A stretch of 64,000 bases of DNA from Hyphomicrobiales bacterium (lineage in GTDB: Bacteria; Pseudomonadota; Alphaproteobacteria; Rhizobiales; Ancalomicrobiaceae). The stretch is from positions 1-64,000 of the forward strand of contig JAJTBO010000015.1 in NCBI GenBank assembly GCA_021286855.1. Reading direction: 5' to 3'. Shown here one piece after another: positions 31,102-39,415 of the stretch; within the stretch, counting starts at the first letter, position 1; every line of letters begins with the position of its first letter. The notes beneath the pieces are model-generated. The model saw only the letters and a list, made by a program, of their open reading frames with translations. It did no database searches and was not told the DNA's origin. The position numbers were made by a program, and so were the translations under genes.

Positions 31102-32238
31102 TCAGCCTCCCAGCGCCGTGGCCGGATCGACGCGCAGGGCGAGCCGCACGCCGAGCCCGCTCGCCACCAGACAGACGACGATCACCACCAGTGCGAGACC
31201 GGCGGCGTCCTCCGGCAGCATGACGACGCGGCGCGGGAAGTGATCCTTGACCGAGACGATCAGGCTCGCGCCGACCGAAAAGCCGATCAGGCCGAGCGCC
31301 AGGGCCTGCTGCACGATCAGCCCGACGATCCGGCCGTCCGGCGCGCCGATCAGCTTGAGGGTGGCGATCTCGCGGACCTTGTCCATGGTCATGGTGTAGA
31401 TGATCAGCGCGATGATCACCGTCGAGACGGTGAGCAGCACCGTGGTGAAGAGCCCGATCTGCTGACGCGCCTTCTCCACCACCGATCGCGTCAGGATCGT
31501 CTCCTGTTGCTCCTGGGTCATGGCGGAGAGATGTTTCCAGCGCTCGGCCGCCTCGGCGACGCTCTCGGCCGAGACGTTCGGCGAGACGCGCGCGACGACG
31601 GCGTTGATCGTGTCCGGGGTCGCGGTCGCGGCCGCGCCGCGTTCGGCCTCTCGGCGGGCGGGCGCCGGGGCGAGGCGGAACTGCAGCGTTTGGCTGTCCT
31701 TCAACGACATCCAGACGACCGGATCGCCGCCGGAGGAGACCGCGCCGCGCGTCGTGCCGACCACGGTGAAGACGTCGGTTCCCATCGGCAGACGTTCGCC
31801 GAGCCGCAGGCCGGTCTTCTCGTCGGCGACGATTTCGAACCGCTCGCGCGAGACGCCGCGCCCCGAGGCGATCTCCGGCGGTCCGCCGAGCCGGCCGGGC
31901 TCGTATCCGACCACCTGGAGGCGGAGCTTGCGCTCGCCATGGGTCGCCTCGAAGGCCTGAAACGACATCGATCCGGCCTCCGTCACCCCGGCGAGCCGGG
32001 CGATGCTCTCGCGCGTGTCGCCGGGGATGCGCGAGCCCTCCGCGAAGGGGCCGCGCGTGCCGGTCTCCACCACCCAGAGATCGGCGCCGGGCGATCGCAC
32101 CAGCCCGAGCGCGTCGGCGACCAGTCCGCGATAGATGCCGATCATCGAGAGGACGACGCCGAGGAGAAGGCCGAGCCCGACCGCGGTCAGGAGAAACCGG
32201 CCGAGATGATGGCGGATGTCGCGCGCCGCGAGGTTCAT
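31102..32238 (-). CDS. FtsX-type exporter permease (DevC-like)
   Basis: A 378-residue permease with one N-terminal membrane segment (FLLTAVGLGLLLGVVLSMIG), a periplasmic domain of about 200 residues, then three C-terminal segments around TVLLTVSTVIIALIIYTMTM, IVQQALALGLIGFSVGASLI and ALVVIVVCLVASGLG. This is the FtsX/MacB topology with the cytoplasmic motif REIATLKLIGAPDGRI. The ATG at 32238 has GGAGG 7 bases upstream and overlaps the adaptor gene by four bases (ATGA). Confidence 0.9.
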   Translation of the reverse strand: MNLAARDIRHHLGRFLLTAVGLGLLLGVVLSMIGIYRGLVADALGLVRSPGADLWVVETGTRGPFAEGSRIPGDTRESIARLAGVTEAGSMSFQAFEATHGERKLRLQVVGYEPGRLGGPPEIASGRGVSRERFEIVADEKTGLRLGERLPMGTDVFTVVGTTRGAVSSGGDPVVWMSLKDSQTLQFRLAPAPARREAERGAAATATPDTINAVVARVSPNVSAESVAEAAERWKHLSAMTQEQQETILTRSVVEKARQQIGLFTTVLLTVSTVIIALIIYTMTMDKVREIATLKLIGAPDGRIVGLIVQQALALGLIGFSVGASLIVSVKDHFPRRVVMLPEDAAGLALVVIVVCLVASGLGVRLALRVDPATALGG

Positions 32239-33410
32239 GGCCGCGCCTCCGGCGCGCCGACGACGTGGGCGCCGCGGCCGTCGCGGAAGGCTCCCGCGTC
32301 GCGCGAGACGACGAGCGCGCCGCCGGCGGGGACGCCGTCGACGATCTCGACGCGGCCGTCGAGCAGATGGGCGCCGAGGCGGAGGCGCGCTTCGGCGAGC
32401 CGGCCGTCGACCACCACCCAGCCCATCGCTTCGGCGGGGGCGGTCATGCGCAGGACCGTCTCGGGGGCGAGGAGCGCGGTGGGAATGCGGTGGGTGGTGA
32501 CTTCGACCTCGGCCTGTTCGCCGAGATGGAAGTCCGGCGGGCAGGACAGGCAGGCGACCCACACCCGGCGTTCCTCGCCGACGCGGTCGTTCTCCAGGCC
32601 GACGCGCGCGACGCGGCCGCGGAAGGTCTCGCCGACGCGGGAGCGCAGACGAACGATCGCCGGCTGTCCTTCGGCGAGGTCGCCGGCGCGCGATTCGTCG
32701 ACGAAGGCCTGGATCCACACCGAAGCGGGGTCGACGAGGCTGAAGAGGGCTTCGCCGGGGTTCACCACCGCCCCCAGCTCCCGCAGTCGCCCGGTCACCA
32801 CGCCGTCGAAGGGGGCGACGAGACGCATGCGATCGACCAACACCCGGTCGAGCGTCGCCTGCGCCCGGGCGGCGGCGAGATTGACCCGCGCCACCTCGAC
32901 GTCGCGCGTCGCGACGCCGCTGTCGGCGGCGGCGACCTTCGCATCGAGTTCGGCGACCTCCGCCGTCTCGATCGACACGGCCTGACGCTCGACGAGGGAC
33001 TTGCGCCGATCGTCGACGCGCCGCTTCTGATCGGCGACGACGACGGCGCGTTGGGCGAGGGCCTCGGCCTTGGCCAGCGCCGCTTCCGCGGCGGCGACGC
33101 CGGCGACGGACTTGTCGAGGCGCGCCCGCGCTTCGCCGTCGTCGAGCCGGGCGAGGATCGCGCCGGCCTTCACCCGATCGCCGTGATCGGCGGCGAGCGC
33201 CACCAACTGGCCCGCCGCCTCGAAGCCCAACCGGCTGGCGATCCGGGCTTCCTGCGTGCCGAGCCCGAAGACGCGGACGTCGACGTCCGTCTCGAGGCGC
33301 GCGACCTCGACCTCGACCGGCCGGCGGAGGACATAGACGCGGGCAGCGACCAGCGCGACGACGACGACGGCGGCGATGCGGAGCGCCATCGGGATCTTCT
33401 TCCAGGTCAT
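32235..33410 (-). CDS. HlyD-family periplasmic adaptor (DevB-like)
   Basis: A 391-residue membrane-fusion protein. The N-terminal anchor is IPMALRIAAVVVVALVAARV, followed by a lipoyl-like half (AADHGDRVKAGAILARLDDGEAR). An alanine-rich alpha-helical hairpin extends from about residue 95 to 195. The second lipoyl half and beta-barrel include LVAPFDGVVTGRLRELGAVVNPG. It links the ATPase/permease pair to an outer-membrane duct. The ATG overlaps the tetR stop by four bases, and the gene overlaps the permease similarly. Confidence 0.9.
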   Translation of the reverse strand: MTWKKIPMALRIAAVVVVALVAARVYVLRRPVEVEVARLETDVDVRVFGLGTQEARIASRLGFEAAGQLVALAADHGDRVKAGAILARLDDGEARARLDKSVAGVAAAEAALAKAEALAQRAVVVADQKRRVDDRRKSLVERQAVSIETAEVAELDAKVAAADSGVATRDVEVARVNLAAARAQATLDRVLVDRMRLVAPFDGVVTGRLRELGAVVNPGEALFSLVDPASVWIQAFVDESRAGDLAEGQPAIVRLRSRVGETFRGRVARVGLENDRVGEERRVWVACLSCPPDFHLGEQAEVEVTTHRIPTALLAPETVLRMTAPAEAMGWVVVDGRLAEARLRLGAHLLDGRVEIVDGVPAGGALVVSRDAGAFRDGRGAHVVGAPEARP

Positions 33411-34000
33411 GGGGCGGCGTCCTCGGTTGCGATGAGGCCTTCGAGTTGGATGTCGAGGAGGCGAAGGGTCTCGCCGACGAGGTCGAAACCGCGCCCCGTG
33501 AGGGCCCATCGCAGCGCCGAACTCTGTACGAGACCGAGAACCAGGAGCGCACGGTCGCCGGCGGCGACTTCGCTGCGATCGCGATGGGCGGCGAAACAGG
33601 CGGCGAGCCGTTGCGTCAGCTCCGCCATCAGATCCCGGAAGACGGCGGCGAGAGCCGGGTTCCCGACGCGCAGCTCGTGCGAAAAGAGGATCGCGAGGAT
33701 CGAGGGCTCGGCTGCGACGAGCCCGGCCTGGGCGGCGATCAGACGACGGATGGCGACGGTGGGGGACGTCGCCTCGGCCTCGGCCGCGTCCCAGGCGGCC
33801 CGCATGCGCGCCGCCACCGCGTTCGCCACCTCGACCCACAGGGTTTCGCGGTTGACGAAGTGCCGAAAGACCGCCGGCTGGGTGATCCCCACGGCGTCGG
33901 CGACCGCCTGGGTCGTCAGGCGATCGGGACCGACCTCCATGGCGAGACGCAGGACCGCGTCGATGATTTCCCGGCGGCGGATGTCGGCCGATTTGCGCAT
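33407..34000 (-). CDS. TetR-family repressor of the efflux operon
   Basis: A 197-residue regulator. The N-terminal helix-turn-helix runs RREIIDAVLRLAMEVGPDRL, TTQAVADAVGITQPAVFRHF, VNRETLWVEVANAV. The C-terminal all-helical ligand domain is of the AcrR/CerR type. It is the first gene of the operon that it most likely controls, overlapping the adaptor gene by four bases. A GTTAGT-N8-ACTAAC dyad lies just upstream of its start codon, where a TetR dimer would block transcription. Confidence 0.92.
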   Translation of the reverse strand: MRKSADIRRREIIDAVLRLAMEVGPDRLTTQAVADAVGITQPAVFRHFVNRETLWVEVANAVAARMRAAWDAAEAEATSPTVAIRRLIAAQAGLVAAEPSILAILFSHELRVGNPALAAVFRDLMAELTQRLAACFAAHRDRSEVAAGDRALLVLGLVQSSALRWALTGRGFDLVGETLRLLDIQLEGLIATEDAAP

Positions 34001-34014
34001 GGCGATCCACGATA

Positions 34015-34034
34015 GTTAGTTATTGAACACTAAC
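34015..34034. promoter_or_regulatory. Probable TetR operator
   Basis: Perfect dyad GTTAGT-tattgaac-ACTAAC, centred about 25 bases upstream of the tetR start codon in an AT-rich pocket. The size (20 bp) and location are typical of autoregulatory TetR-family operators overlapping the promoter. Confidence 0.7.
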
Positions 34035-34542
34035 ATGACCGAACGCGTTCGGCAAGGATGCGGCTGGGCGGCTACCTGGATGCGAAGGGATTCGATGCAT
34101 ACGCTCGCCGATCGACCCAGGGCCTTCACGGAAGGTCGGCGACGCGTTTCGCCAGACCGGTTTTGCCGTGATCGCCAGATCTTCGCCGTCATCGGCCCCG
34201 ACGGCGGTGCGACGCTCGTTCTCCGACTTCGAAGGTGGAGCCATTACGGCTCACGCGACAGGCCTTCCGCGCGATGACCGAAGCGGAGCGAAATCAGAAT
34301 CTGCCATCCCGAAATGACGGGTGGCAGAAACCAGGGGGCAAGCCCTTGAAACGTCTCGGGAGAGGGGAGGAGGTGGCGCGCCGCGGCGGGTGAAGTTGAG
34401 AACCGGGACGTATCCTTCGGCGGTTCTCGACCTTCACCACGATCGATCTTCGAAAGGAGGCCGGCGCCCCCGGCCGGATCCCGGACCAAGCGAGGTCCGA
34501 ATTCGGTCGCCACGTGAATCACCGGCTGCGCAGCGGTCGCCG
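34035..34542. other. Intergenic region between the tetR operon and the response regulator
   Basis: These 508 bases show no convincing coding frame; short frames are arginine-rich. A stem with one bulged base (CTGCCA-T-CCCG near 34301-34311 pairing with CGGGTGGCAG near 34318-34327) could end the leftward response-regulator transcript. A tetR-side AT-rich promoter pocket occupies the first bases. Confidence 0.4.
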
Positions 34543-35490
34543 TCACGCGTCGTCGGCCTTCTCCGCGTTCAGCGTCTTGAGCACCATGACCGCCGCCGAA
34601 GTGCGGTTCTCCACGCCGATCTTCTTGAAGATGCGTTCGAGGTGCTTGTTGATCGTGCGAGGGCTGAGACCGAGGATGTCGCCGATGTCGCGGTTGGATT
34701 TTCCCCGCGCGATCCAGTCGAGCACCTGCGCCTCGCGATCGGACACGCGGAGGCGGTCCCTCAGCGTTCCGTCGGTCGACGGACGCGCCTCTTCGACGAG
34801 ACGCAACAGGATTTCACCCTGCCCGACGCGACCGACGACGGCGACTTCGACGGGGCCACCGACCTCTCGTTCCGGCGTGACGACGACCGGCGGCGGCGAA
34901 GTTCCCGCCGCCACGCGGCTCACGAGCGTCGAGACGGCCTCGGACAGATGCAGGCCGGCCGTGGGTCGTTCGCCGCACAGGCGCGCGAGAATGCGCCCGC
35001 CCTGCGGCGTCCACCAGAGCAGACGGCCGGATTCGTCGACCGCGAAGAGATGGCGTCCGGTGGTGTCCAGCGCCGCCTGGGCGCGTTGGGTGAGGCGGGC
35101 GTTGGCGAGGTGGACACGAATACGCGCCAGCAACGCCTTGGGGTCGATCGGCTTGGTGACGTAGTCGACTCCGCCGGCTTCCAGACCTTGCACCACGTGA
35201 TCGCTGTCGGCGAGTCCGGTCATGAAGATGACGGGGATGTGGGCGAGCGCCTCGTCGGACTTGAAGGCGCGGCAGGTCTCGAACCCGTCCATTCCCGGCA
35301 TGACCGCGTCGAGGAGGACGATGTCCGGCGTGATCTGGTGGGCGATGGCGAGGGCGCGCTCTCCGCGTAGCGCGACGAGCGCGGTGGCGCCGGCGGTTTC
35401 CAGGGCGTCGGCGAGCATCGCCACCGTTTCGGCGGAGTCGTCGACGACGAGGACGACGTCACGCGAGGTCTTCTGGGGCGGCGAGCTCAT
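34543..35490 (-). CDS. Response regulator with LuxR-type DNA-binding domain
   Basis: A 315-residue regulator. The receiver domain (about 10-130) has acidic residues VVDDS, phosphoacceptor D61 in IVLLDAVMPGMDG, and the switch Thr and Lys in IFMTGL and YVTKPID. A PAS-like middle segment (RHLFAVDESGRLLWWTPQGG) resembles a degenerate sensory domain. The C-terminal HTH (about 250-310) reads RVSDREAQVLDWIARGKSNR, DIGDILGLSPRTINKHLERI. Its start at 35490 lies inside the 3' end of the sensor-kinase gene (32-base overlap), so the two are coupled partners. The probable targets are the divergent urt-fmd operon and its own gene. Confidence 0.9.
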   Translation of the reverse strand: MSSPPQKTSRDVVLVVDDSAETVAMLADALETAGATALVALRGERALAIAHQITPDIVLLDAVMPGMDGFETCRAFKSDEALAHIPVIFMTGLADSDHVVQGLEAGGVDYVTKPIDPKALLARIRVHLANARLTQRAQAALDTTGRHLFAVDESGRLLWWTPQGGRILARLCGERPTAGLHLSEAVSTLVSRVAAGTSPPPVVVTPEREVGGPVEVAVVGRVGQGEILLRLVEEARPSTDGTLRDRLRVSDREAQVLDWIARGKSNRDIGDILGLSPRTINKHLERIFKKIGVENRTSAAVMVLKTLNAEKADDA

Positions 35491-38400
35491 CGAGCGCGGT
35501 CTCCACGGTGGCGAGGAAGGCATCGAGATCGACCGTGGCGGCGAGCGCCGACAGTCGGTCGAGGAGATCGGAGGGAATCGTCGTTTGCGCCGCGATCTCC
35601 TCGATCTTGCAGGCGAGCGCTCGGACGTAGCCGATGCGCGCGAGACCGGCGAGGGTCTCGAGATCGCTGCGAGCGGACGGCGCGACACGAACCGGGGCCG
35701 GCGGTCGAGCATCTGCCCCGGTGAGAGGCGCTCGCATTCCCGATGGCGAGGCGTCCGCGCCCGCGTGGGTCCAGGTCAGGTCACAAGCCCGCCCGATCTT
35801 GGTGAGGAGATCGGCGAGGTCGATCGGCTTGACGACGTAGTCGTCATGGTCGCAGGGCTCCAAGTCCGCGCTCGGCTGCTCCGCGGCGTCTGCGGACACC
35901 ATGATGATCGCGCCGGTCAGCATGAGATGCTCCCGCAGGCGTCGCGCCACCTCCCATCCGTTCATGCCGGGCATCGAGATGTCGAGCAGCACCAGCTCAG
36001 GGTGGACGCGGGCCGCGACTTCGAGGCAACTCGCGCCGTCGGGTACGGCGATAACCTCGAACCCGAGCGGTCGGAGGAGATCCTCGACGAGCCGGCGGTG
36101 GCTCGGTTGATCGTCGACGACGAGCACAGTGACACGCTCGCCCAGATAGCCGGTGATGGACAGGCCGACGCGCGCGCCTTCGGTCGGTGGGACGGCGCTC
36201 GGCAGATGCAGCCGGACGACGAAGCGGCTGCCCTCGCCGACGCGGCTCGTCACCACGATCTCGCCCCCCATCACTTCGATCATCAGCTTGGTGATGGTCA
36301 GGCCGAGGCCCGTGCCGGGAAGCCAGGGGCCGGAAGGGTTTTCGATGCGCTCGAAGGGCATGAATATTCGCTCCAGATCCGCTTCGGCGATCCCGATGCC
36401 GGTATCCTGGATGAGGAATTCGCCGACTTCGTTGCGGAAGCGCAGCGAGAACGACACTTCGCCCCTCTGGGTGAACTTCACCGCATTGGACAGGAGATTG
36501 AGCAGAATCTGGCGAAGGCGCTTTTCGTCGGCGCGGACGAAGGCCGGCAGTCGGGCCGGACCGTCCCAGCGGAACGCGATGCCCTGGGTTTCGGCCTGAA
36601 GGCGGAACGTGGCGACGATCTGTTCGATGAATTCGGGGAAGGAGAAGACGTTGCGCTCCGGGGTGAGGCGCCCGGCCTCGATGCGGGCGATGTCGAGCAG
36701 ACCTTCGACGAGGCTCGCCAGATGCTCGCCGGAACGGCGGATGGTGCGAACGGCGTTCGTCCGATTGGCGGGCGGCAGCGCATCGTGGTCGATGAGTTGA
36801 GCGTAGCCGAGAATGGCGTTGAGCGGCGTGCGGAACTCGTGACTGATGCCGGCGAGATAGCGGCTCTTGGCGAGATTCGCGGCCTCGGCCACTTCCTTCG
36901 CGGCCTGCAGCGCCCGGTCGGTCTCCTCGTGAGCCGCGATCTCCTGCATCAACAGACCGGTCTGGCGGTCGGATTCCTCCTGGGCGACGCGACGACTCTC
37001 GTGGGCGAGGACGAAGAGCCAACTCACGACGCCGGCGATGAGCAGAAAGACGAGAAAGATCTTGGCGAGAGCCCCGCCGAGCAACGCTTCGGGCGGTTGG
37101 TTTTCGCCGATCGATTGGAAGTAGACCGCGGCGAGAATGCCGCCCGCCAGAATGGTCACGCCGACCAGCAGCGCGAAATAGTGGGCGAGACTGGAATTGA
37201 GCCGGGCGGCGGCTCGGCTCGGCAACACCTTGGCGAGGATGTCGAGCAACTGTTCGGAAAGCCGGCTCCGCACCTTGCAACGATCGTTGCAACGGGCGTC
37301 GAGAGTGCAGCACAGCGAGCAGATCGGCCCGGCGTAGGCCGGGCAGTGGGCCATGTCCTCCGCTTCGAAGGTGTGTTCGCAGACCCGGCAGGCAAACCGC
37401 CCGGTCGTGATCGTCTCGGAGTTGCGGCGCGCAAGCTCGGAGTTGCGGCGCGCAAGGTAGTAGCGTCCGCCCGACGCCCAGGCGATGAGCGGCGTCGCCG
37501 TCACCGCCACGCCGAGGCCGATGAAGCACGACAAGGCCGCCGCCGTCGTGCCGAACAGGCCGGCATGGGCGGCGATCGACACCGCAGAAGCGATCAACAT
37601 GCCGCCGAAACCGACCGGATTGATGTCGTAGAGATGAGCCCGCTTGAACTCGATGCCGGCGGGAGAGAGGCCGAGAGGCTTGTCGATGACCAGATCGGCG
37701 AAGAGCGCGCCGACCCAGGCGACGGCGACATGGGAATAGAGGCCGAGGGTGTGCTCGAGGCTCTTGTAGATGCCGAGCTCCATCAGCATCAGCGCGATGG
37801 CGACATTGAACACCACCCAGACCACACGTCCGGGATGGGAATGCGTGAGGCGGGAGAAGAAGTTCGACCAGGCGATCGATCCGGCATAGGCGTTGGTGAC
37901 GTTGATCTTGAGTTGCGACAGCACCACGAAGATCACCGCGACGATCAGGGCGGCGCGCGGGTCGGCCATCAGGTAGCCGAAGGCGACCTGATACATGTGG
38001 GTCGGTTCGGCCGCGTCCGGCGGGGCGACGCCGTTCTTGAAGGCGAGAAAGGCGAGGAAGGATCCGGCGAGGAGCTTCAGCGCGCCGAGCACGATCCACC
38101 CCGGTCCGGTCGAAATCAGCGCCGTCCACCACGCCAATTCACGGCCCGGACGGCGGACGGGCAGAAACCGCAGGAAGTCGACCTGCTCGCCGATCTGGGC
38201 GACGAGCGAGAAGACCACGCCGGAGGCCGCCCCGAAGAGCGCGAGGTCGAATGAGCCGTCGAGCGGGCCGAGCCGGCCGGTGTGGCCGGTCCACGCCTCC
38301 ACCGTGCCGGTGTCGAAGAGGGTGATGGTCACGAACGGGGTGACGTGCAACACGATCCACAGCGGCTGTGTCCACAGCTGAAAGCGGCTGAGAAAGGTGA

Positions 38401-38956
38401 AGCCGTAGGTGACGAGCGGGATGACCACCAGAGAAGAGACGATGAAACCGAGCCACTCCGGCAGACCGAAGCCGAGTTGCAGCGCCTTCGCCATGATCGC
38501 CGCCTCGAGGGCGAAGAAGATGAAGGTGAAACTCGCGTAGATCAGCGAGGTGACGGTCGAGCCGAGATAACCGAACCCGGCGCCGCGGGTGAGCAGATCT
38601 ATGTCGACCCCGTAGCGAGCGGCATAGAGACTGATCGGCAGGCCCGTGATGAAGATCACCAAGGCCACGACGAGGATCGCCGCCACCGCGTTGGTGAAGC
38701 CGTAGGTCAGGGTGATGGCGCCGCCGATCGCTTCGAGCGCCAGGAACGAGATGCCGCCGATGGCGGTGTTGGCGACGCGAAACACCGACCAGCGACGCGC
38801 GCTCTTGGCGGTGAAGCGGAGCGCGTAGTCCTCCAACGTCTGATCGGCGACCCAACGGTTGTAATCGCGCCGGATCGGGAGGATCCGTTGCCGCCCATCG
38901 GCTTCGCCGGCTTCCCCCGCTTCCCCCGCCGCGTCGCATCGCATCGACACACTCAT
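35459..38956 (-). CDS. NCS1 transporter-hybrid histidine kinase fusion sensor
   Basis: A 1165-residue fusion. Residues about 30-500 form a complete NCS1-type (cytosine/allantoin/hydantoin) transporter of roughly 12 membrane segments. A linker with a tandem LARRNSE repeat (501-514) follows. Next is a cysteine-rich module with C523, C526, C538, C546, C549, C550, C556 and C560, likely a metal site. Two further membrane segments lie at about 590-612 and 630-652. The kinase has H706 (ISHEFRTPLNAILGYAQL), N-box LLNLLSNAVKF and G-boxes DTGIGI and GTGLGLTITK. A receiver domain follows with D992 (LVLLDISMPGMNG), then a short helical tail. The transporter half probably serves as the sensor of a nitrogenous compound. 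It is divergent from urtABCDE-fmdAB. Confidence 0.93.
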   Translation of the reverse strand: MSVSMRCDAAGEAGEAGEADGRQRILPIRRDYNRWVADQTLEDYALRFTAKSARRWSVFRVANTAIGGISFLALEAIGGAITLTYGFTNAVAAILVVALVIFITGLPISLYAARYGVDIDLLTRGAGFGYLGSTVTSLIYASFTFIFFALEAAIMAKALQLGFGLPEWLGFIVSSLVVIPLVTYGFTFLSRFQLWTQPLWIVLHVTPFVTITLFDTGTVEAWTGHTGRLGPLDGSFDLALFGAASGVVFSLVAQIGEQVDFLRFLPVRRPGRELAWWTALISTGPGWIVLGALKLLAGSFLAFLAFKNGVAPPDAAEPTHMYQVAFGYLMADPRAALIVAVIFVVLSQLKINVTNAYAGSIAWSNFFSRLTHSHPGRVVWVVFNVAIALMLMELGIYKSLEHTLGLYSHVAVAWVGALFADLVIDKPLGLSPAGIEFKRAHLYDINPVGFGGMLIASAVSIAAHAGLFGTTAAALSCFIGLGVAVTATPLIAWASGGRYYLARRNSELARRNSETITTGRFACRVCEHTFEAEDMAHCPAYAGPICSLCCTLDARCNDRCKVRSRLSEQLLDILAKVLPSRAAARLNSSLAHYFALLVGVTILAGGILAAVYFQSIGENQPPEALLGGALAKIFLVFLLIAGVVSWLFVLAHESRRVAQEESDRQTGLLMQEIAAHEETDRALQAAKEVAEAANLAKSRYLAGISHEFRTPLNAILGYAQLIDHDALPPANRTNAVRTIRRSGEHLASLVEGLLDIARIEAGRLTPERNVFSFPEFIEQIVATFRLQAETQGIAFRWDGPARLPAFVRADEKRLRQILLNLLSNAVKFTQRGEVSFSLRFRNEVGEFLIQDTGIGIAEADLERIFMPFERIENPSGPWLPGTGLGLTITKLMIEVMGGEIVVTSRVGEGSRFVVRLHLPSAVPPTEGARVGLSITGYLGERVTVLVVDDQPSHRRLVEDLLRPLGFEVIAVPDGASCLEVAARVHPELVLLDISMPGMNGWEVARRLREHLMLTGAIIMVSADAAEQPSADLEPCDHDDYVVKPIDLADLLTKIGRACDLTWTHAGADASPSGMRAPLTGADARPPAPVRVAPSARSDLETLAGLARIGYVRALACKIEEIAAQTTIPSDLLDRLSALAATVDLDAFLATVETALDELAAPEDLA
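37415..37456. repeat. Perfect 21-bp tandem duplication inside the sensor gene
   Basis: Two identical 21-base units (37415-37435 and 37436-37456) begin CTCGGAGTTGCGG on the plus strand. They encode a duplicated LARRNSE heptapeptide in the cytoplasmic linker between the transporter and the Cys-rich module. The exact identity suggests recent slippage. Seven residues correspond to about two helical turns, so the duplication could preserve helix phase. Confidence 0.9.
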
Positions 38957-39415
38957 CTCTCCCCGGACGCCAAACCTCCCGGCGGCCGCAGCCGGATACG
39001 GCGGCGCGACCCGACCGAAGGACGATGCAGGAAGTCTGCCAACCGCGCTCGGTTTCGCCGCTCATGGAAAGATTTGCAAAAGTCGTCACATTTTCGATGC
39101 CGAGCATGTGGCTCTCTCCGGCGCGTGCGTCGCCGCGTGTTCATCGATTGTGCAATTCTCTTTGAATGATGCAGAAAAAATGGTCGCCGCATTTCTGGCG
39201 AGAAAGATCGAGAAATACTCGAAAAAGGAGATTACGTCATTCGACGTAATGCCAGGAATGCCTTCATCGTCATTCGACGGACAGATGGTCATAGGCGTTC
39301 GACGTAGCGACGACTGTCGAAGAACGCATTGCTGCAATGCGTCATGAAAGGCCAGCATCGGTCCATCGGCGGACGAGAGGTCCGTACCGGTTCCCCCATC
39401 CCAGAGGGAGGCATC
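38957..39415. promoter_or_regulatory. Divergent control region, sensor kinase / urtA, with palindromes
   Basis: This 459-base AT-rich region has three notable elements. A perfect palindrome ATTACGTC-ATTC-GACGTAAT spans 39231-39250. Its 12-base core CGTCATTCGACG is repeated at 39268-39279, 33 bases (about three helix turns) downstream. A second perfect dyad ACGCATTG-CTG-CAATGCGT spans 39324-39342. No -24/-12 sigma-54 element was found. These are candidate sites for the adjacent LuxR-type response regulator and for nitrogen control. Confidence 0.6.

Noticed and set aside
34020-34546. Short ORFs in the gap between tetR and the response regulator
   Set aside because: They overlap each other on both strands, lack ribosome-binding sites and show only Arg/Ser/Pro-rich composition.
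39100-39415. Sigma-54 (-24/-12) promoter before urtA
   Set aside because: No GG-N10-GC element with TGGCAC/TTGC context was found in the region, although nitrogen genes often use one.
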